64,000 bases of DNA, taken from contig CAVPVB010000007.1 in assembly GCA_963709085.1 (NCBI GenBank), positions 2,480,001-2,544,000 on the forward strand, in the 5' to 3' direction. Origin of the DNA: Rhodovastum sp963709085. GTDB lineage: Bacteria; Pseudomonadota; Alphaproteobacteria; Acetobacterales; Acetobacteraceae. The translations under genes were made by a program, and so were the position numbers. Below the pieces are notes generated by a model, which saw nothing but the letters and a program-made list of their open reading frames with translations, ran no database searches and was not told where the DNA came from. Positions 33,711-43,292 of this stretch are shown piece after piece; positions within the stretch are counted from its first letter, which is position 1; the number at the start of each line of letters is the position of its first letter.

Positions 33711-35798
33711 TCAGGCGCTCTTGGCCATGATGTCGTCGGCGATGTTCCGCGGCACCGGCTCGTAGTGGTTGAACTGCATGGTGAACGACGCGCGGCCCTT
33801 GGTCATGCTGCGCAGGTCGGAGATGTAGCCGAACATCTCCTTCAGCGGCACATGCGCGCGCACGATCACCGTCGAGCCGGCGCTCTCCTGGTTCTGGATC
33901 ATGCCGCGCCGGCGGTTGATGTCGCCCACCACGTCGCCGACATGGTCCTGCGGCGTGGTAACCTCCACGTCCATGATCGGCTCCAGGATGATCGGGCCGG
34001 CCTTCTTCATGCCTTCGCGGAAGCACGCCTTGGCGGCGATTTCGAAGGCCAGGGCCGAGGAGTTGACGTCGTGGTACTTGCCGTCGATCAGGGTGTATTT
34101 GAAGTCCACGGTCGGGAAGCCGGCGAGCACGCCGGTATCGGCCTGGACGCGGATGCCCTTTTCGACCGCCGGGATGTATTCCCGCGGCACCGTGCCGCCG
34201 ACCACCTTGTTCTCGAACAGCACGCCGGCGTTGCGCTCCTGCGGGGCGAACACGATCTTCACCTCGGCGAACTGGCCCGAGCCGCCGGTCTGCTTCTTGT
34301 GGGTGTAGATTTCGGTGTGGGTCTTGCTGATGGTCTCGCGATAAGCCACCTGCGGCGCGCCGATATTGGCGTCGACGCCGTATTCGCGGCGCAGCCGGTC
34401 GATGATGATCTCCAGGTGCAGCTCGCCCATGCCGGACAGGATGATCTGGCCGCTTTCCTGGTCGGTGCGCAGGCGCAGGCTGGGGTCTTCCCCGGCCAGC
34501 TTCTGCAGGCCGATGGTCATCTTCTCGACCCCGTCCTTGGTCTTGGGCTCGACCGAGATGTCGATCACCGGCACCGGGAAGGCCATCCGCTCCAGCACCA
34601 CCGGGTCGTCCTGGCTGGCCAGCGTGTCACCCGTGCCGGTGTCCTTCAGGCCGACGAAGGCGGCGATATCGCCGGCCTCGACTTCCTTGATTTCGGCGCG
34701 CTTGTCGGCGTGCATCTGGAACATGCGGCCGACGCGTTCCTTGTGGTCCTTGGTGGTGTTCATCACCGTGTCGCCGCTTTTCAGCGTGCCGGCATAGACG
34801 CGCACGAAGGTCAGCGTGCCGTATTTGTCATTGATGATCTTGAAGGCGAGCCCGGCGAACGGCGCCTTCGGATCGGCCTTGATCCGCCGGCGGTCGCTGA
34901 AATCGCCGTCTTCCTCGCCTTCCTCGGCGGCGATCGAGATGCCCGGCACGTCGATCGGGCTCGGCAGGTAGTCGAGCACGGCATCGAGCAGCGGCTGCAC
35001 GCCCTTGTTCTTGAACGCGGTGCCGCACAGCACCGGGCGGAACGCGCCGCTGATGGTGCCGGCCTTGATGCAGCGCTTCAGCGTGTCCACCGCCACGTCG
35101 CCGTGCTCGAAATATTCCTCCATCGCCTCGTTATCGACCGACACGGCGGTATCGAGCAGGAGCTGGCGGTACTCCGCGGCCTGCGCGGCCAGCTCCTCCG
35201 GGATCGCCTCGGTGTGGTACTTGGCGCCCAGTTCGCCGCCTTCCCAGATGATCGCGTTCATCTCCACCAGGTCGACCACGCCGACGAACGTGTCCTCGAT
35301 GCCGATCGGCAGTTGCAGCGGCAGGGCGACGATGTCGAGCTTCTCCTTCAGCGTGTCGAAGGCCCGGAAGAAGTCGGCGCCGGTGCGGTCCAGCTTGTTG
35401 ATGAAGATGATGCGCGGCACGTTGTAGCGGTCGGCCAGGCGCCAGTTGGTCTCCGACTGCGGCTGCACGCCGGCCACGCCCTCGATAATGAAGATGGCGC
35501 CGTCGAGCACGCGCAGGCTGCGGTTGACCTCGATGTTGAAATCGATGTGGCCCGGGGTGTCGATGATGTTGATGCGGTGGTCCTTCCACTCGCACGTCAC
35601 CGCGGCGGAGGTGATGGTGATGCCCCGCTCCCGCTCCTGGTCCATGTAGTCGGTCGTGGTGTTGCCGTCGTGCACCTCGCCGATCTTGTGCGACACGCCG
35701 GTGTAATAGAGGATACGCTCCGTGGTCGTGGTTTTTCCCGCGTCAATATGCGCGGTGATACCGATGTTACGAATCCTCGCGAGCGGCGTTACAGACAC
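33711..35798 (-). CDS. fusA: Elongation factor G, divergent paralogue type
   Basis: A 695-residue translational GTPase with all five EF-G domains. G motifs: AHIDAGKTTTTE, RGITITSA (switch I), DTPGHIDFN and NKLDRTGADF. Domain IV/V ends with GYISDLRSMTKGRASFTMQF. Some positions differ from usual proteobacterial FusA: HIDFNIEVNRSLRVLDGAIF instead of HVDFTIEVERSLRVLDGAV. It is not in an rpsL-rpsG-fusA-tuf operon, so it may be a second EF-G (EF-G2/spd type). GTG 35798 has GGAGG upstream; the frame extends further 5' without meaning. fusA is used as family symbol. Confidence 0.88.
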   Translation of the reverse strand: MSVTPLARIRNIGITAHIDAGKTTTTERILYYTGVSHKIGEVHDGNTTTDYMDQERERGITITSAAVTCEWKDHRINIIDTPGHIDFNIEVNRSLRVLDGAIFIIEGVAGVQPQSETNWRLADRYNVPRIIFINKLDRTGADFFRAFDTLKEKLDIVALPLQLPIGIEDTFVGVVDLVEMNAIIWEGGELGAKYHTEAIPEELAAQAAEYRQLLLDTAVSVDNEAMEEYFEHGDVAVDTLKRCIKAGTISGAFRPVLCGTAFKNKGVQPLLDAVLDYLPSPIDVPGISIAAEEGEEDGDFSDRRRIKADPKAPFAGLAFKIINDKYGTLTFVRVYAGTLKSGDTVMNTTKDHKERVGRMFQMHADKRAEIKEVEAGDIAAFVGLKDTGTGDTLASQDDPVVLERMAFPVPVIDISVEPKTKDGVEKMTIGLQKLAGEDPSLRLRTDQESGQIILSGMGELHLEIIIDRLRREYGVDANIGAPQVAYRETISKTHTEIYTHKKQTGGSGQFAEVKIVFAPQERNAGVLFENKVVGGTVPREYIPAVEKGIRVQADTGVLAGFPTVDFKYTLIDGKYHDVNSSALAFEIAAKACFREGMKKAGPIILEPIMDVEVTTPQDHVGDVVGDINRRRGMIQNQESAGSTVIVRAHVPLKEMFGYISDLRSMTKGRASFTMQFNHYEPVPRNIADDIMAKSA

Positions 35799-36171
35799 GG
35801 CAGACCTCCATTGGCACACTGGGCATGACCACAACGGGCGCAGCGTGGCCTTCAGCCTCGCGCGCCCGTTCATGTTCCGGCCCATGAGCCGGTGCGACAC
35901 TGGCGAGGACATGCCCTTCCGGGCGGGGATTTGCAAGTGCGTCTTCGGCAAGTGTGTCTTTGAGGCCGGATGCAGGACATGCAAACCATGCCGTGGCCGG
36001 CAGCACGCTGATCCTCCCAGGCTGGGCCGGCGCCACGCCAGAATACCAGACGGCTCAGACACCTCGCACCACCCCGCGCTCCACCTCGCGCTCCACTGGG
36101 CCGCCCCTTGGCCTCGGGCCGGCAACGCGCTAACCGGATGGATGACAGCATTACGCAGGAGAGCCGTCGTC
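35799..36171. other. Intergenic region between EF-G and DUF3126 genes
   Basis: 373 bp, divergent promoters expected for both neighbours. Frames crossing it are extensions of fusA or codon-poor. No terminator, tRNA or repeat was recognised. Confidence 0.4.
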
Positions 36172-36471
36172 ATGACCCGATCCGACATGGAGCGCGTGCA
36201 GACCTATTTGCGGGGTCTGCTGGGCAGCGACCGCATCCGGGTGGTGCCGCCCGCCAAGCCGGGCCTGACCGTGGAGGTCGCTGTCGACGACGAGGTCGTC
36301 GGCACGCTGTACGAGGACCGGGAGGACGGCGAGCTGTCCTATGCGGTGCACCTGACCATTCTTGAGGAGGACCTGCCGCCGGTGCCGAAGATCGCGCCGG
36401 CGGCCAAGGCCGCGCCGGCGCCCAAGCTCGCACCGGCCACCCCGGCGGCAAAGCCGCGCCGTACACGCTGA
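36172..36471 (+). CDS. DUF3126 family protein
   Basis: A 99-residue protein. The N-terminal 65 residues (MERVQTYLRGLLGSDRI, VDDEVVGTLYEDREDGELSYA, LTILEEDL) match DUF3126, a small family known almost only from Alphaproteobacteria and without assigned function. The C-terminus is an Ala/Pro/Lys-rich tail (APKLAPATPAAKPRRTR). AGGAG lies upstream of ATG 36172. Confidence 0.82.
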   Translation: MTRSDMERVQTYLRGLLGSDRIRVVPPAKPGLTVEVAVDDEVVGTLYEDREDGELSYAVHLTILEEDLPPVPKIAPAAKAAPAPKLAPATPAAKPRRTR

Positions 36472-36578
36472 GCGGAGCTTCCCGGCGCTCCCGCAAGCTT
36501 GAAGCAACGAAACCTTCCGGGCGCGGCCGGGGCGCCCTAGTCAATTCGATCGAACTGTAACCGGGGACCGGGAGCCGT

Positions 36579-38745
36579 ATGCATTCCGCACGGCGCGCAT
36601 CCTTGCGCGTTCTTGGGCTCGCCATGGTCGGCTGCCTGCTGCTGCCCCTGGTGCTGCTGGGTTCCGGTGCCATCATTATCCGGCGCGCCGCCCATCACGA
36701 GGCCGACGAGTGGCTCGCCCGCACCGCCAACGTCCTGCACGAGCAGGCGCTGAAGGTGTTCGAGGGCACCGATGTGCTGCTGCAGAATGTGCTCGACATG
36801 ACACAGGGTCAGCTTGATGCGGCGATCCGCGCCGATTTCCCGCGCTGGCACGCCCGGCTGAAGGCGATGGTGAGCCCGCTGCCGCAGGCTGCAGTCGATC
36901 TGGATCATCGGTGCCGACGGGCATGTCAGCGCCACCGGCCACGTCGCCACCCTGCCCAACCTCGACATCAGCAGCCGCGATTATTTCGCCGCCCAGACCG
37001 GTCGCGACGCCGGCCCGTTCGTCGGGGCGGTGCTGCAACCGCTGCTTAACAACGGCTTGCCCTTCTTCGCCGTCTCGCGCCGGCGCGACGGGCCGGCGGG
37101 CGCGTTCGGTGGCGTCGTTGCCGCCTCGCTGCTGCCGGCCGACTTCGTGAAGTTCTACCAGGAGATCGGCCAGGCCCCCGGCTCCTTCCTTGCGCTGATG
37201 CGCACCGACGGCACGCTGCTGGCGCGCTATCCGCCGATACCCAGCGGGGATCGCCCGGCGCTACGATCGCCCATCCTGGTTGCGCCCATCCTCAAGGCGA
37301 TCGCCAGCCCCCTCGACCGCGGCATAATGACTGTGGCCTCCCCCGTCGATGGCCGCGAAGCACGGATCGCCTGGCGGCGGATCGACCCTTATCCGGTGTT
37401 CGTCATGGCCGGGCTGGAAACCGCCGCCATCCGTGATTCCTGGCTCGGCACGCTGTCCACCCACCTGATATTCGGCGTTCCCGCCACCGTGCTGATGCTC
37501 AGCGCGCTGTGGGTCGCGCTCATTCGCACCCGTGCCCTGTTCGATGAAGCCGAGCGCCGCACCGCCGCCGAGGAAGCGCTGCAGCGGGCGCAGCGGCTGG
37601 AGGCGCTGGGCGAGTTGACCGGCGGGGTGGCGCACGACTTCAACAACCTGATGATGATCGTGCTGGGCAATGTGGAGCGCATGCGCCGCCGGCCGCGCGA
37701 GGCGGACGACATCCGCGCGCTCGACACGATCGTCACCGCGGTGCACCGCGGCGAGGCGCTGACCCGGCAATTGCTGGCCTTCGCCCGCCGCCGCGCGCTG
37801 TATCCCGAGCCGATCGACCTGGCCCGCCATCTTGCCGACATGCGCAACCTGCTGGCTCCTTCCCTGGGCCGCGACATCGTGCTGGTGATCGAGACCGAGG
37901 CGGCGCCCGGCACCTTCGTGGTGCCCGGCACCTTCGTGGTAAAGGTGGACCCCGGGGAATTCGATCTGGCGGTGGTGAACATCGCGGTCAATGCGCGCGA
38001 CGCCATGCCGCAGGGCGGCCGCCTGACGCTGCGCCTGCGGCGGGTAACGCTGAACGCCGAGCGCGACCACGACGAGCTGCGCGGCGCGTTCATCGCCCTT
38101 TCGCTGACCGACACCGGCACCGGCATCCCCCCTGCGGTGCTGCCGCGGGTGTTCGACCCGTTCTTTACCACCAAGGAAATCGGCAAGGGCACCGGGCTCG
38201 GCCTGTCGCAGGTCTACGGCTTCGCCCGCCAGTCCGGCGGCACCGCCACCATCGCCAGCGGGCCGGGCACCGGCACCACGGTGACGCTGTTCCTGCCGGC
38301 CAGCACCGAGACGCCGGCACCGCACGACTCCCAGGCCGCGGCCGCCACCCCGCCGGGCGCCGGCTTGCGCCTGCTGCTGGTGGAGGACAATGCCGAGACC
38401 GGCGCCCTGACCCGCATTTGGCTGGAGCGGCTGGGCTTCGACGTGGTGGTGGCGGCGTCGGGTCTGGCGGCGCTGACGCTGCTGGAAATGCGGGGTTATG
38501 CCCTGCTGGTGACCGAAATCGCGATGCCGGGCGGCATGAGCGGGCTGGAACTGGCGCGCGAATTGCGGGCCCGCGATGCGCGGATTCCGGTCATCCTGAC
38601 CAGCAGGTGGGATGACGCGGCGCAGCAGGCGCGGCAGGAGGGGTTCACCGTGCTGCAGAAACCCTACCCCGAGCAGCACCTGCGCGAGGCGGTCAGCGCC
38701 GCGATGGCGAGCATACAATCGCAGGACGCGGCGGCCAAGGCGTGA
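36579..38745 (+). pseudogene. Hybrid sensor histidine kinase with receiver domain; one frameshift and Asp-to-Glu receiver
   Basis: About 721 residues once repaired. TM1 (VLGLAMVGCLLLPLVLLG) is followed by a periplasmic Cache-like sensor domain (SSRDYFAAQTGRDAGPFVG), TM2 (IFGVPATVLMLSALWVAL), and a HisKA domain with GELTGGVAHDFNNL. The ATPase domain has NIAVNARDAMPQGG, DTGTGIPP, FDPFFTTK and GTGLGLSQVYGF. A receiver follows with VEDN and QKPY. Extra base at about 36886-36890 (after SPLPQ; repaired frame LQSIWIIGADGHV). The receiver's phosphorylation Asp is Glu (LLVTEIAMPGG). An 18-bp tandem repeat at 37905-37940 duplicates PGTFVV. No partner regulator is adjacent. Confidence 0.86.
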
Positions 38746-38875
38746 TGCCGGCGGACCCGCTCAAGCAAAGGTGAGCGGCCTGCCTGCATGTTGCGCTTTC
38801 ATTGACGGTTCGTTGACGCGTAGCGTGGAGTCGTTACGTCAAAAACGATTCCGCCTTTGACCGGAGGTCGCGTCG

Positions 38876-39070
38876 ATGAACTCGCCCGCTTTCCTCCAGC
38901 CGCGGCCTGGCCAGGATGTCCTGGCCTGGATTGAATTGGTGCCGGCCACAATGTTCGGCCCTGCGGCCGGGGAGCTGGTGCTGGCCGTGGATGCGGCGCG
39001 CCGCGCCGGCACGCTGGCGAACCGCCTGCTGGCGCTGGCCCGCCATCGCCCGGCCCACGGCAACGCGTGA
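38876..39070 (+). CDS. Small ORF, 64 residues, unknown
   Basis: A GGAGG ribosome site precedes ATG 38876 at a good distance. The product (MNSPAFLQPRPGQDVLAW, ELVLAVDAARRAGTLANRLL) has no recognised family. It may be the first gene of a short unit with the SIS-domain gene 109 bp downstream. Confidence 0.45.
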   Translation: MNSPAFLQPRPGQDVLAWIELVPATMFGPAAGELVLAVDAARRAGTLANRLLALARHRPAHGNA

Positions 39071-39178
39071 CCGGCATGTGCCCCCGCACGGCCCATCACA
39101 TGCTGCGCCAACCGCCCGGGTCCGGCGCGACTTTTTCGGCACCCGGGCCGGTAGCAACAGGCGCAAAGGGGAAAGCGC

Positions 39179-40315
39179 ATGCCTGACACCGCCCTCGATG
39201 CCGCCTGGTTCGCCGCGCCCGGTCGCATCGGCCATTTCGACTCCGTCATGCGGCGCGAGACCATCACGCGGCGCGAGACCGTCACACGGCGCGAAATCGC
39301 CGGCCAGCGCCTCCTGCTCGTACACACCGACGCGATGCTTTGCGCGCGCACCGACGCGATTCTGTACGCGCACAGCGTGCCGGCGCCGCTGGCGCAGGTG
39401 AACCGGCTGGTGCTGCTGGGCGATCACAGTTCGCTGCATGCCGCCGCCGCCGCGCGCAACTGGGTCGAACAGCTGGCGCACCTGCCCTGCGATGTCGAAT
39501 CGGCCGGCGAGTGGCGCCATCGTTCGGCGCCGCTCAGCCCGGGCAGCGTCGGCGTGCTGGTCAACCCGTCGGGAAAGAGCGACAACATTCTCGCGGCGCT
39601 GGCGCTGCTGCAGTCGCGTGGCCTGCCCGCGCTCGCCATCACTGCCGCGCACCACAGCGCACTGGCCGGCACGGCCGAATTGCTGTGGCCGACCGCCGCG
39701 CATGAGGAGAGAGGCAGCACCGCGACCGGCAGCTTTACCACCGCGCTGATGGCGCTGGTCCGCCTGGGTCTGGCGATCGGGCTGTTGCGTGGCCAGATCG
39801 ATGAGGTGGCCGCCAGCAGGGTCACCCAGCAACTTGCCGATGCCGGCATCGCCTGCGCGCTGACCGAGGCGGCGGAGGCACGCTGCGCCACCATCGGCTG
39901 CCGCCTGGCACGCGCCGGCGAGGCCCGGTTCGGCGGCCGGTATTGGTGCGCTGCCATGGCCGCCGAGGGGGCGCTGAACCTGCGCGACCTGTGCCCGATG
40001 CCAGCCGAGGCGCTCACCGGTGATGCGCTGCGCCTCCAGCCGGTTCACCCCGGCGTGCCGGTAGTGATATGCGCCGCGGCCGATGCGCAGGTGGGGCAGG
40101 CCGTGGCGGACGCCATGTCGGTGCGCGCCCGTGGCGGCCACGTGACCGTGCTGACCGATGCCGGCTCGGCAGCGGCGTTCCACGAGGCGGCCAATGAGAC
40201 GCTCGCCCTGCCCGGCCGCGGGATCGCCCATGCCTTCGCGCAGGCGGTGGCGCTGCAACTCATCGCCTACCACGCGGCGCTGGCGCTCGGACATAACATC
40301 GACCGGATGGTGTAG
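39179..40315 (+). CDS. SIS-domain protein related to the isomerase half of GlmS
   Basis: A 378-residue protein with two SIS folds as in glucosamine-6-phosphate synthase (GlmS) but no glutaminase domain. Features: NRLVLLGDHSSLHAAAAARNW (first SIS), the phosphosugar loop VGVLVNPSGKSDNILAAL in place of the SQSGETADT motif, and the C-terminal helix FAQAVALQLIAYHAALALGHNID with RMV, as in GlmS (VPLQLLAYHTA). Near the N-terminus RRETITRRETVTRRE is encoded by an 18-bp tandem repeat. Acts probably on amino-sugar phosphates; direct reaction unknown. ATG 39179 has AAAGGGGAAA upstream. Confidence 0.75.
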   Translation: MPDTALDAAWFAAPGRIGHFDSVMRRETITRRETVTRREIAGQRLLLVHTDAMLCARTDAILYAHSVPAPLAQVNRLVLLGDHSSLHAAAAARNWVEQLAHLPCDVESAGEWRHRSAPLSPGSVGVLVNPSGKSDNILAALALLQSRGLPALAITAAHHSALAGTAELLWPTAAHEERGSTATGSFTTALMALVRLGLAIGLLRGQIDEVAASRVTQQLADAGIACALTEAAEARCATIGCRLARAGEARFGGRYWCAAMAAEGALNLRDLCPMPAEALTGDALRLQPVHPGVPVVICAAADAQVGQAVADAMSVRARGGHVTVLTDAGSAAAFHEAANETLALPGRGIAHAFAQAVALQLIAYHAALALGHNIDRMV

Positions 40316-40478
40316 GCGGCCAGCGGACCAGGGGGCAGCCAATCGATCGGCCCGGCAAACGATCAGGCAGCCAACCGATCAAACTGGACGGGCAATCGCG
40401 AACCCGCCCTGGCCGTTCCATCGCCTGCCGCGCCGCCACGGCGTTCCTCCACGGTCGGCGCATCAGGCGAGTTTTGCG

Positions 40479-41267
40479 TCAGGCAACGTTGAAGCTGCCC
40501 TCGTAATCGAACGTCACGCGCGCGGACCCCGGATGCGCGGCCTGGGCAGAATCGGCGACCGGCGCGGACGGCAGCGGCGACAGGGCGCCGTGCGCGGACG
40601 GCTCGCGGATCATGTAGCCGCGACCCCACACCGTGCCGATCAGGTTGTCGGCACCGGCCTGCGCCAGCTTCTTGCGCAGCTTGCAGATGAACACGTCGAT
40701 GATCTTCATCTCCGGTTCGTCCATGCCGCCATAGAGATGGTTCAGGAAGGCCTCCTTGGTCAGGACCATACCCTTGCGCAGAACCAGCAATTCCAGAATC
40801 GCATATTCCTTGCCGGTCAGGTGTACCGGCGCGCCATCGACGGTCACCTCGCGGCTGTCGAGGTTGAGCTGCAGGCCGCCGACGCTCAGGGCCGGCTGGC
40901 TGAAGCCCTTGCTGCGGCGGACCACCGCCTGCATGCGGGCGATCAGTTCGCCCTTGTCGAAAGGCTTGGTGAGAAAGTCGTCGGCGCCGAGGGCCAGGCC
41001 CTTCACCTTCGCCTGCGGCCGGGTCAGGCCGGACAGGATCAGCACCGGCACTTCGATGCGGGCGGCCCGCATGCGGCGGACGACGTCGTAGCCCTCCATG
41101 TCGGGCAGCATCAGGTCGAGCACCATGATGTCGTAGTCGTAATGGCGGACCAGCTCGAGCGCCTCCTCGCCGGTGTCGGCGTGGTCCACGACGGCGCCGC
41201 CGGAGCGCAGCATCAGGGCAAGCCCTCGGGCGGAGGTCAGGTCGTCTTCAACCAGGAGGACACGCAT
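40479..41267 (-). CDS. ctrA: Cell-cycle response regulator CtrA
   Basis: OmpR-type response regulator, 262 residues. The receiver has VEDD (acid pair), MVLDLMLPD with the phosphoacceptor Asp (about residue 51), and LTKPFDKGEL. The winged-helix DNA-binding domain has VHLTGKEYAILELLVLRKGM and KIIDVFICKLRKKL, nearly invariant in alphaproteobacterial CtrA. The tail ends FNVA, similar to hydrophobic degradation-type ends in CtrA. In Alphaproteobacteria CtrA controls flagellar genes and, in some, cell division. fliI-fliJ lie divergently upstream. A 75-bp fragment of this gene's start reappears at the 5' end of the glycosyltransferase gene at 47063. Confidence 0.95.
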   Translation of the reverse strand: MRVLLVEDDLTSARGLALMLRSGGAVVDHADTGEEALELVRHYDYDIMVLDLMLPDMEGYDVVRRMRAARIEVPVLILSGLTRPQAKVKGLALGADDFLTKPFDKGELIARMQAVVRRSKGFSQPALSVGGLQLNLDSREVTVDGAPVHLTGKEYAILELLVLRKGMVLTKEAFLNHLYGGMDEPEMKIIDVFICKLRKKLAQAGADNLIGTVWGRGYMIREPSAHGALSPLPSAPVADSAQAAHPGSARVTFDYEGSFNVA

Positions 41268-41435
41268 TGGTAAATACCTTTTGCTATCTTCGGTTGTAAA
41301 CCTACCACCATAACGCGAGCTTGGCCATCATTTTTTCATCTTATGCGAGCATCTTTCGCGAGGCGAGACGGAACAAAGGGAGAATTCGGCGCGCCCCTTG
41401 GGCATATGTGTATTTTTATGAATGAAGGTCCGTTA

Positions 41436-42815
41436 ATGCGACACACGCTCCTGGCCCAACGCAGCGCCGCCGCCCTGGCCGCCCTGCACGACCTGCCCGC
41501 CATTCGCCTGGAAGGGCGGGTCGCCGGCGTCGCCGGCCTCGCCGTCGAGGTGGGCGGCCTGTCGCACCATCTCTCGATCGGCGACCGGATCACCTTGCGC
41601 AGCCGCGCCGGCCGCGACGTGCCGGCCGAAATCGTCGGCTTCCGCGGCGGCGTTGCCCAGACCATGACCTACGCCGCCGCCGACGGACTCGGCCCGGGCG
41701 GCGCCGCCCTGGCCGCCCTGCCCGCCTGCGGCGCGGCGCCCGGCGCGGCGCTGGCGGTCTCGGATGCCTGGATCGGCCGCGTCATCGACCCGCTCGGCCG
41801 CCCGCTGGACAGCAGCGGCCCGTTGCCGCGCGGCCCGTCGCCGCTGCCGGTGCGCGCCTCGCCGCCCGAGGCCACGCGGCGCGCCCGGCTGGGCGAGCGA
41901 CTCGACCTCGGGGTGCGGGTGCTGAACGCCTTCGCCACCTGCCGCCGCGGCCAGCGCCTCGGCCTGTTCGCCGCCTCCGGGGTGGGAAAATCCACCCTGC
42001 TGGCCATGCTGGCCCGCCACACCGCCTGCGACGTGGCCGTGCTCGCGCTGGTCGGCGAACGTGGCCGCGAGGTGCGCGAGTTCGTCGAGGACGAGCTCGG
42101 CACCGGCGGCCTGGCGCGCGCCGTCGTGGTGGTCGCCACTTCCGACACGCCGCCGCTGATGCGGCGCGAGGCGGCCTACGCCGCCATGACCGTGGCCGAG
42201 CACTTCCGCAACCAGGGCAAATCCGTGCTGCTGCTGATGGACAGCGTCACCCGGTTCTGCCTGGCGCTGCGCGAAATCGGGCTCGCCGCCGGCGAGCCGC
42301 CGGCCACCCGCGGCTATCCGCCCAGCGTGTTCGCCGAGCTGCCGCGGCTGCTGGAACGCGCCGGCCCGGGGCCGGAACGGCCCGGCCGGCCGGCCGGGCA
42401 CATCACCGCCCTGTTCACCGTGCTGGTCGAGGGGGACGACCACGACGAGCCGGTGGCGGACGCGGTGCGCGGCATCCTCGACGGGCACGTGATCCTCGAC
42501 CGCCGCATCGGCGAAGGCGGCCGCTACCCGGCGGTCGATGTGCTGCGTTCGCTGTCCCGGGCGGTGCCAGGCTGCAACAGCGACGCGGAGAACGCGCTGA
42601 CGCGGCGCGCCCGCGGCATTCTGGCGCTGCATGCCGACATGGCCGATCTGGTGCGCCTGGGCGCCTATCGCGCCGGCACCGACCCGGCGGTGGATGAGGC
42701 CATCATCGTCGCCCCGCGGCTGGAGGCGGTGCTGCGCCAGGGGCGCGACGACCGCAGCTCGCTGCCCGACAGTTTCGCGCGGTTGCGCGCCGCCATTGAA
42801 GGAGCGCCGGCATGA
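41436..42815 (+). CDS. fliI: Flagellum-specific ATPase FliI
   Basis: Type III export ATPase of 459 residues that powers flagellar protein export. The N-terminal beta-barrel, DPLGRPLD, Walker A ASGVGKSTL (about residues 185-193), GERGREVREF, Walker B SVLLLMDSVTRF, and GYPPSVFAELPRLLERAG are the FliI set. Several upstream starts exist (41343, 41418); ATG 41436 has AAGG upstream. It is translationally coupled to fliJ (ATGA overlap) and divergent from ctrA, 168 bp away. Confidence 0.92.
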   Translation: MRHTLLAQRSAAALAALHDLPAIRLEGRVAGVAGLAVEVGGLSHHLSIGDRITLRSRAGRDVPAEIVGFRGGVAQTMTYAAADGLGPGGAALAALPACGAAPGAALAVSDAWIGRVIDPLGRPLDSSGPLPRGPSPLPVRASPPEATRRARLGERLDLGVRVLNAFATCRRGQRLGLFAASGVGKSTLLAMLARHTACDVAVLALVGERGREVREFVEDELGTGGLARAVVVVATSDTPPLMRREAAYAAMTVAEHFRNQGKSVLLLMDSVTRFCLALREIGLAAGEPPATRGYPPSVFAELPRLLERAGPGPERPGRPAGHITALFTVLVEGDDHDEPVADAVRGILDGHVILDRRIGEGGRYPAVDVLRSLSRAVPGCNSDAENALTRRARGILALHADMADLVRLGAYRAGTDPAVDEAIIVAPRLEAVLRQGRDDRSSLPDSFARLRAAIEGAPA

Positions 42816-43237
42816 GTCGCGATCCGCTGGAGACCCTGGCGCGGCTGCGCCACAACGTGGTGGAGGAGGCCCGCCGGACGCTCGCCGCCTGCCTGGAAGC
42901 CGAAGACGCCGCCGACACCGCCCTGCGCAGCGCCGAGGCGGCAATCTTCCGCGAACAGGATGCCGCCGGCGCGCTGGAAACCGGCGACGGCGCGGTCGAG
43001 GCCTTCGCGACCTGGCTGCCGCAGGGCCGGCTGGCCGTGGCGCGGGCGCGTGAGGCGCATGCCCGCGCCAATGCCGCCACCGTGCAGGCACGCGCCGTGC
43101 TGGCCGCCGGCCGCACCAGCGCCGAGGCGGCCGACCGGCTGCTGGCCAGCCGGGCCGCCGCCCGCGACGCCGAGGCGGCCCGGCGCACCCAGATCGCGCT
43201 GGACGAGACGGCGTCCCGCCGCACCCGGCAGAACTGA
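42812..43237 (+). CDS. fliJ: FliJ-like flagellar export chaperone
   Basis: A 141-residue protein that is almost wholly helical and Ala/Arg/Glu-rich (coiled coil), starting MSRDPLETLARLRHNVVEEA. FliJ proteins are poorly conserved; the identification rests on length, composition and position immediately after fliI with a four-base overlap. FliJ links FliI to the export gate and escorts chaperones. Confidence 0.75.
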   Translation: MSRDPLETLARLRHNVVEEARRTLAACLEAEDAADTALRSAEAAIFREQDAAGALETGDGAVEAFATWLPQGRLAVARAREAHARANAATVQARAVLAAGRTSAEAADRLLASRAAARDAEAARRTQIALDETASRRTRQN

Positions 43238-43292
43238 TCCGGCGCGACCGAAAAACTTGCCCCCAACCCCCGGTTGCGGGCATCACAGCTGT

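Noticed and set aside
33765..35828. Long open frame antisense to the EF-G gene (687 codons)
   Set aside because: It mirrors the EF-G coding strand; the product is His/Asp/Leu-rich with no domain and no ribosome site. High-GC genomes often have such shadow frames.
36172..36471. Start at 35722 giving a 249-residue protein
   Set aside because: The extension is antisense to the EF-G start and without homology; ATG 36172 fits DUF3126.
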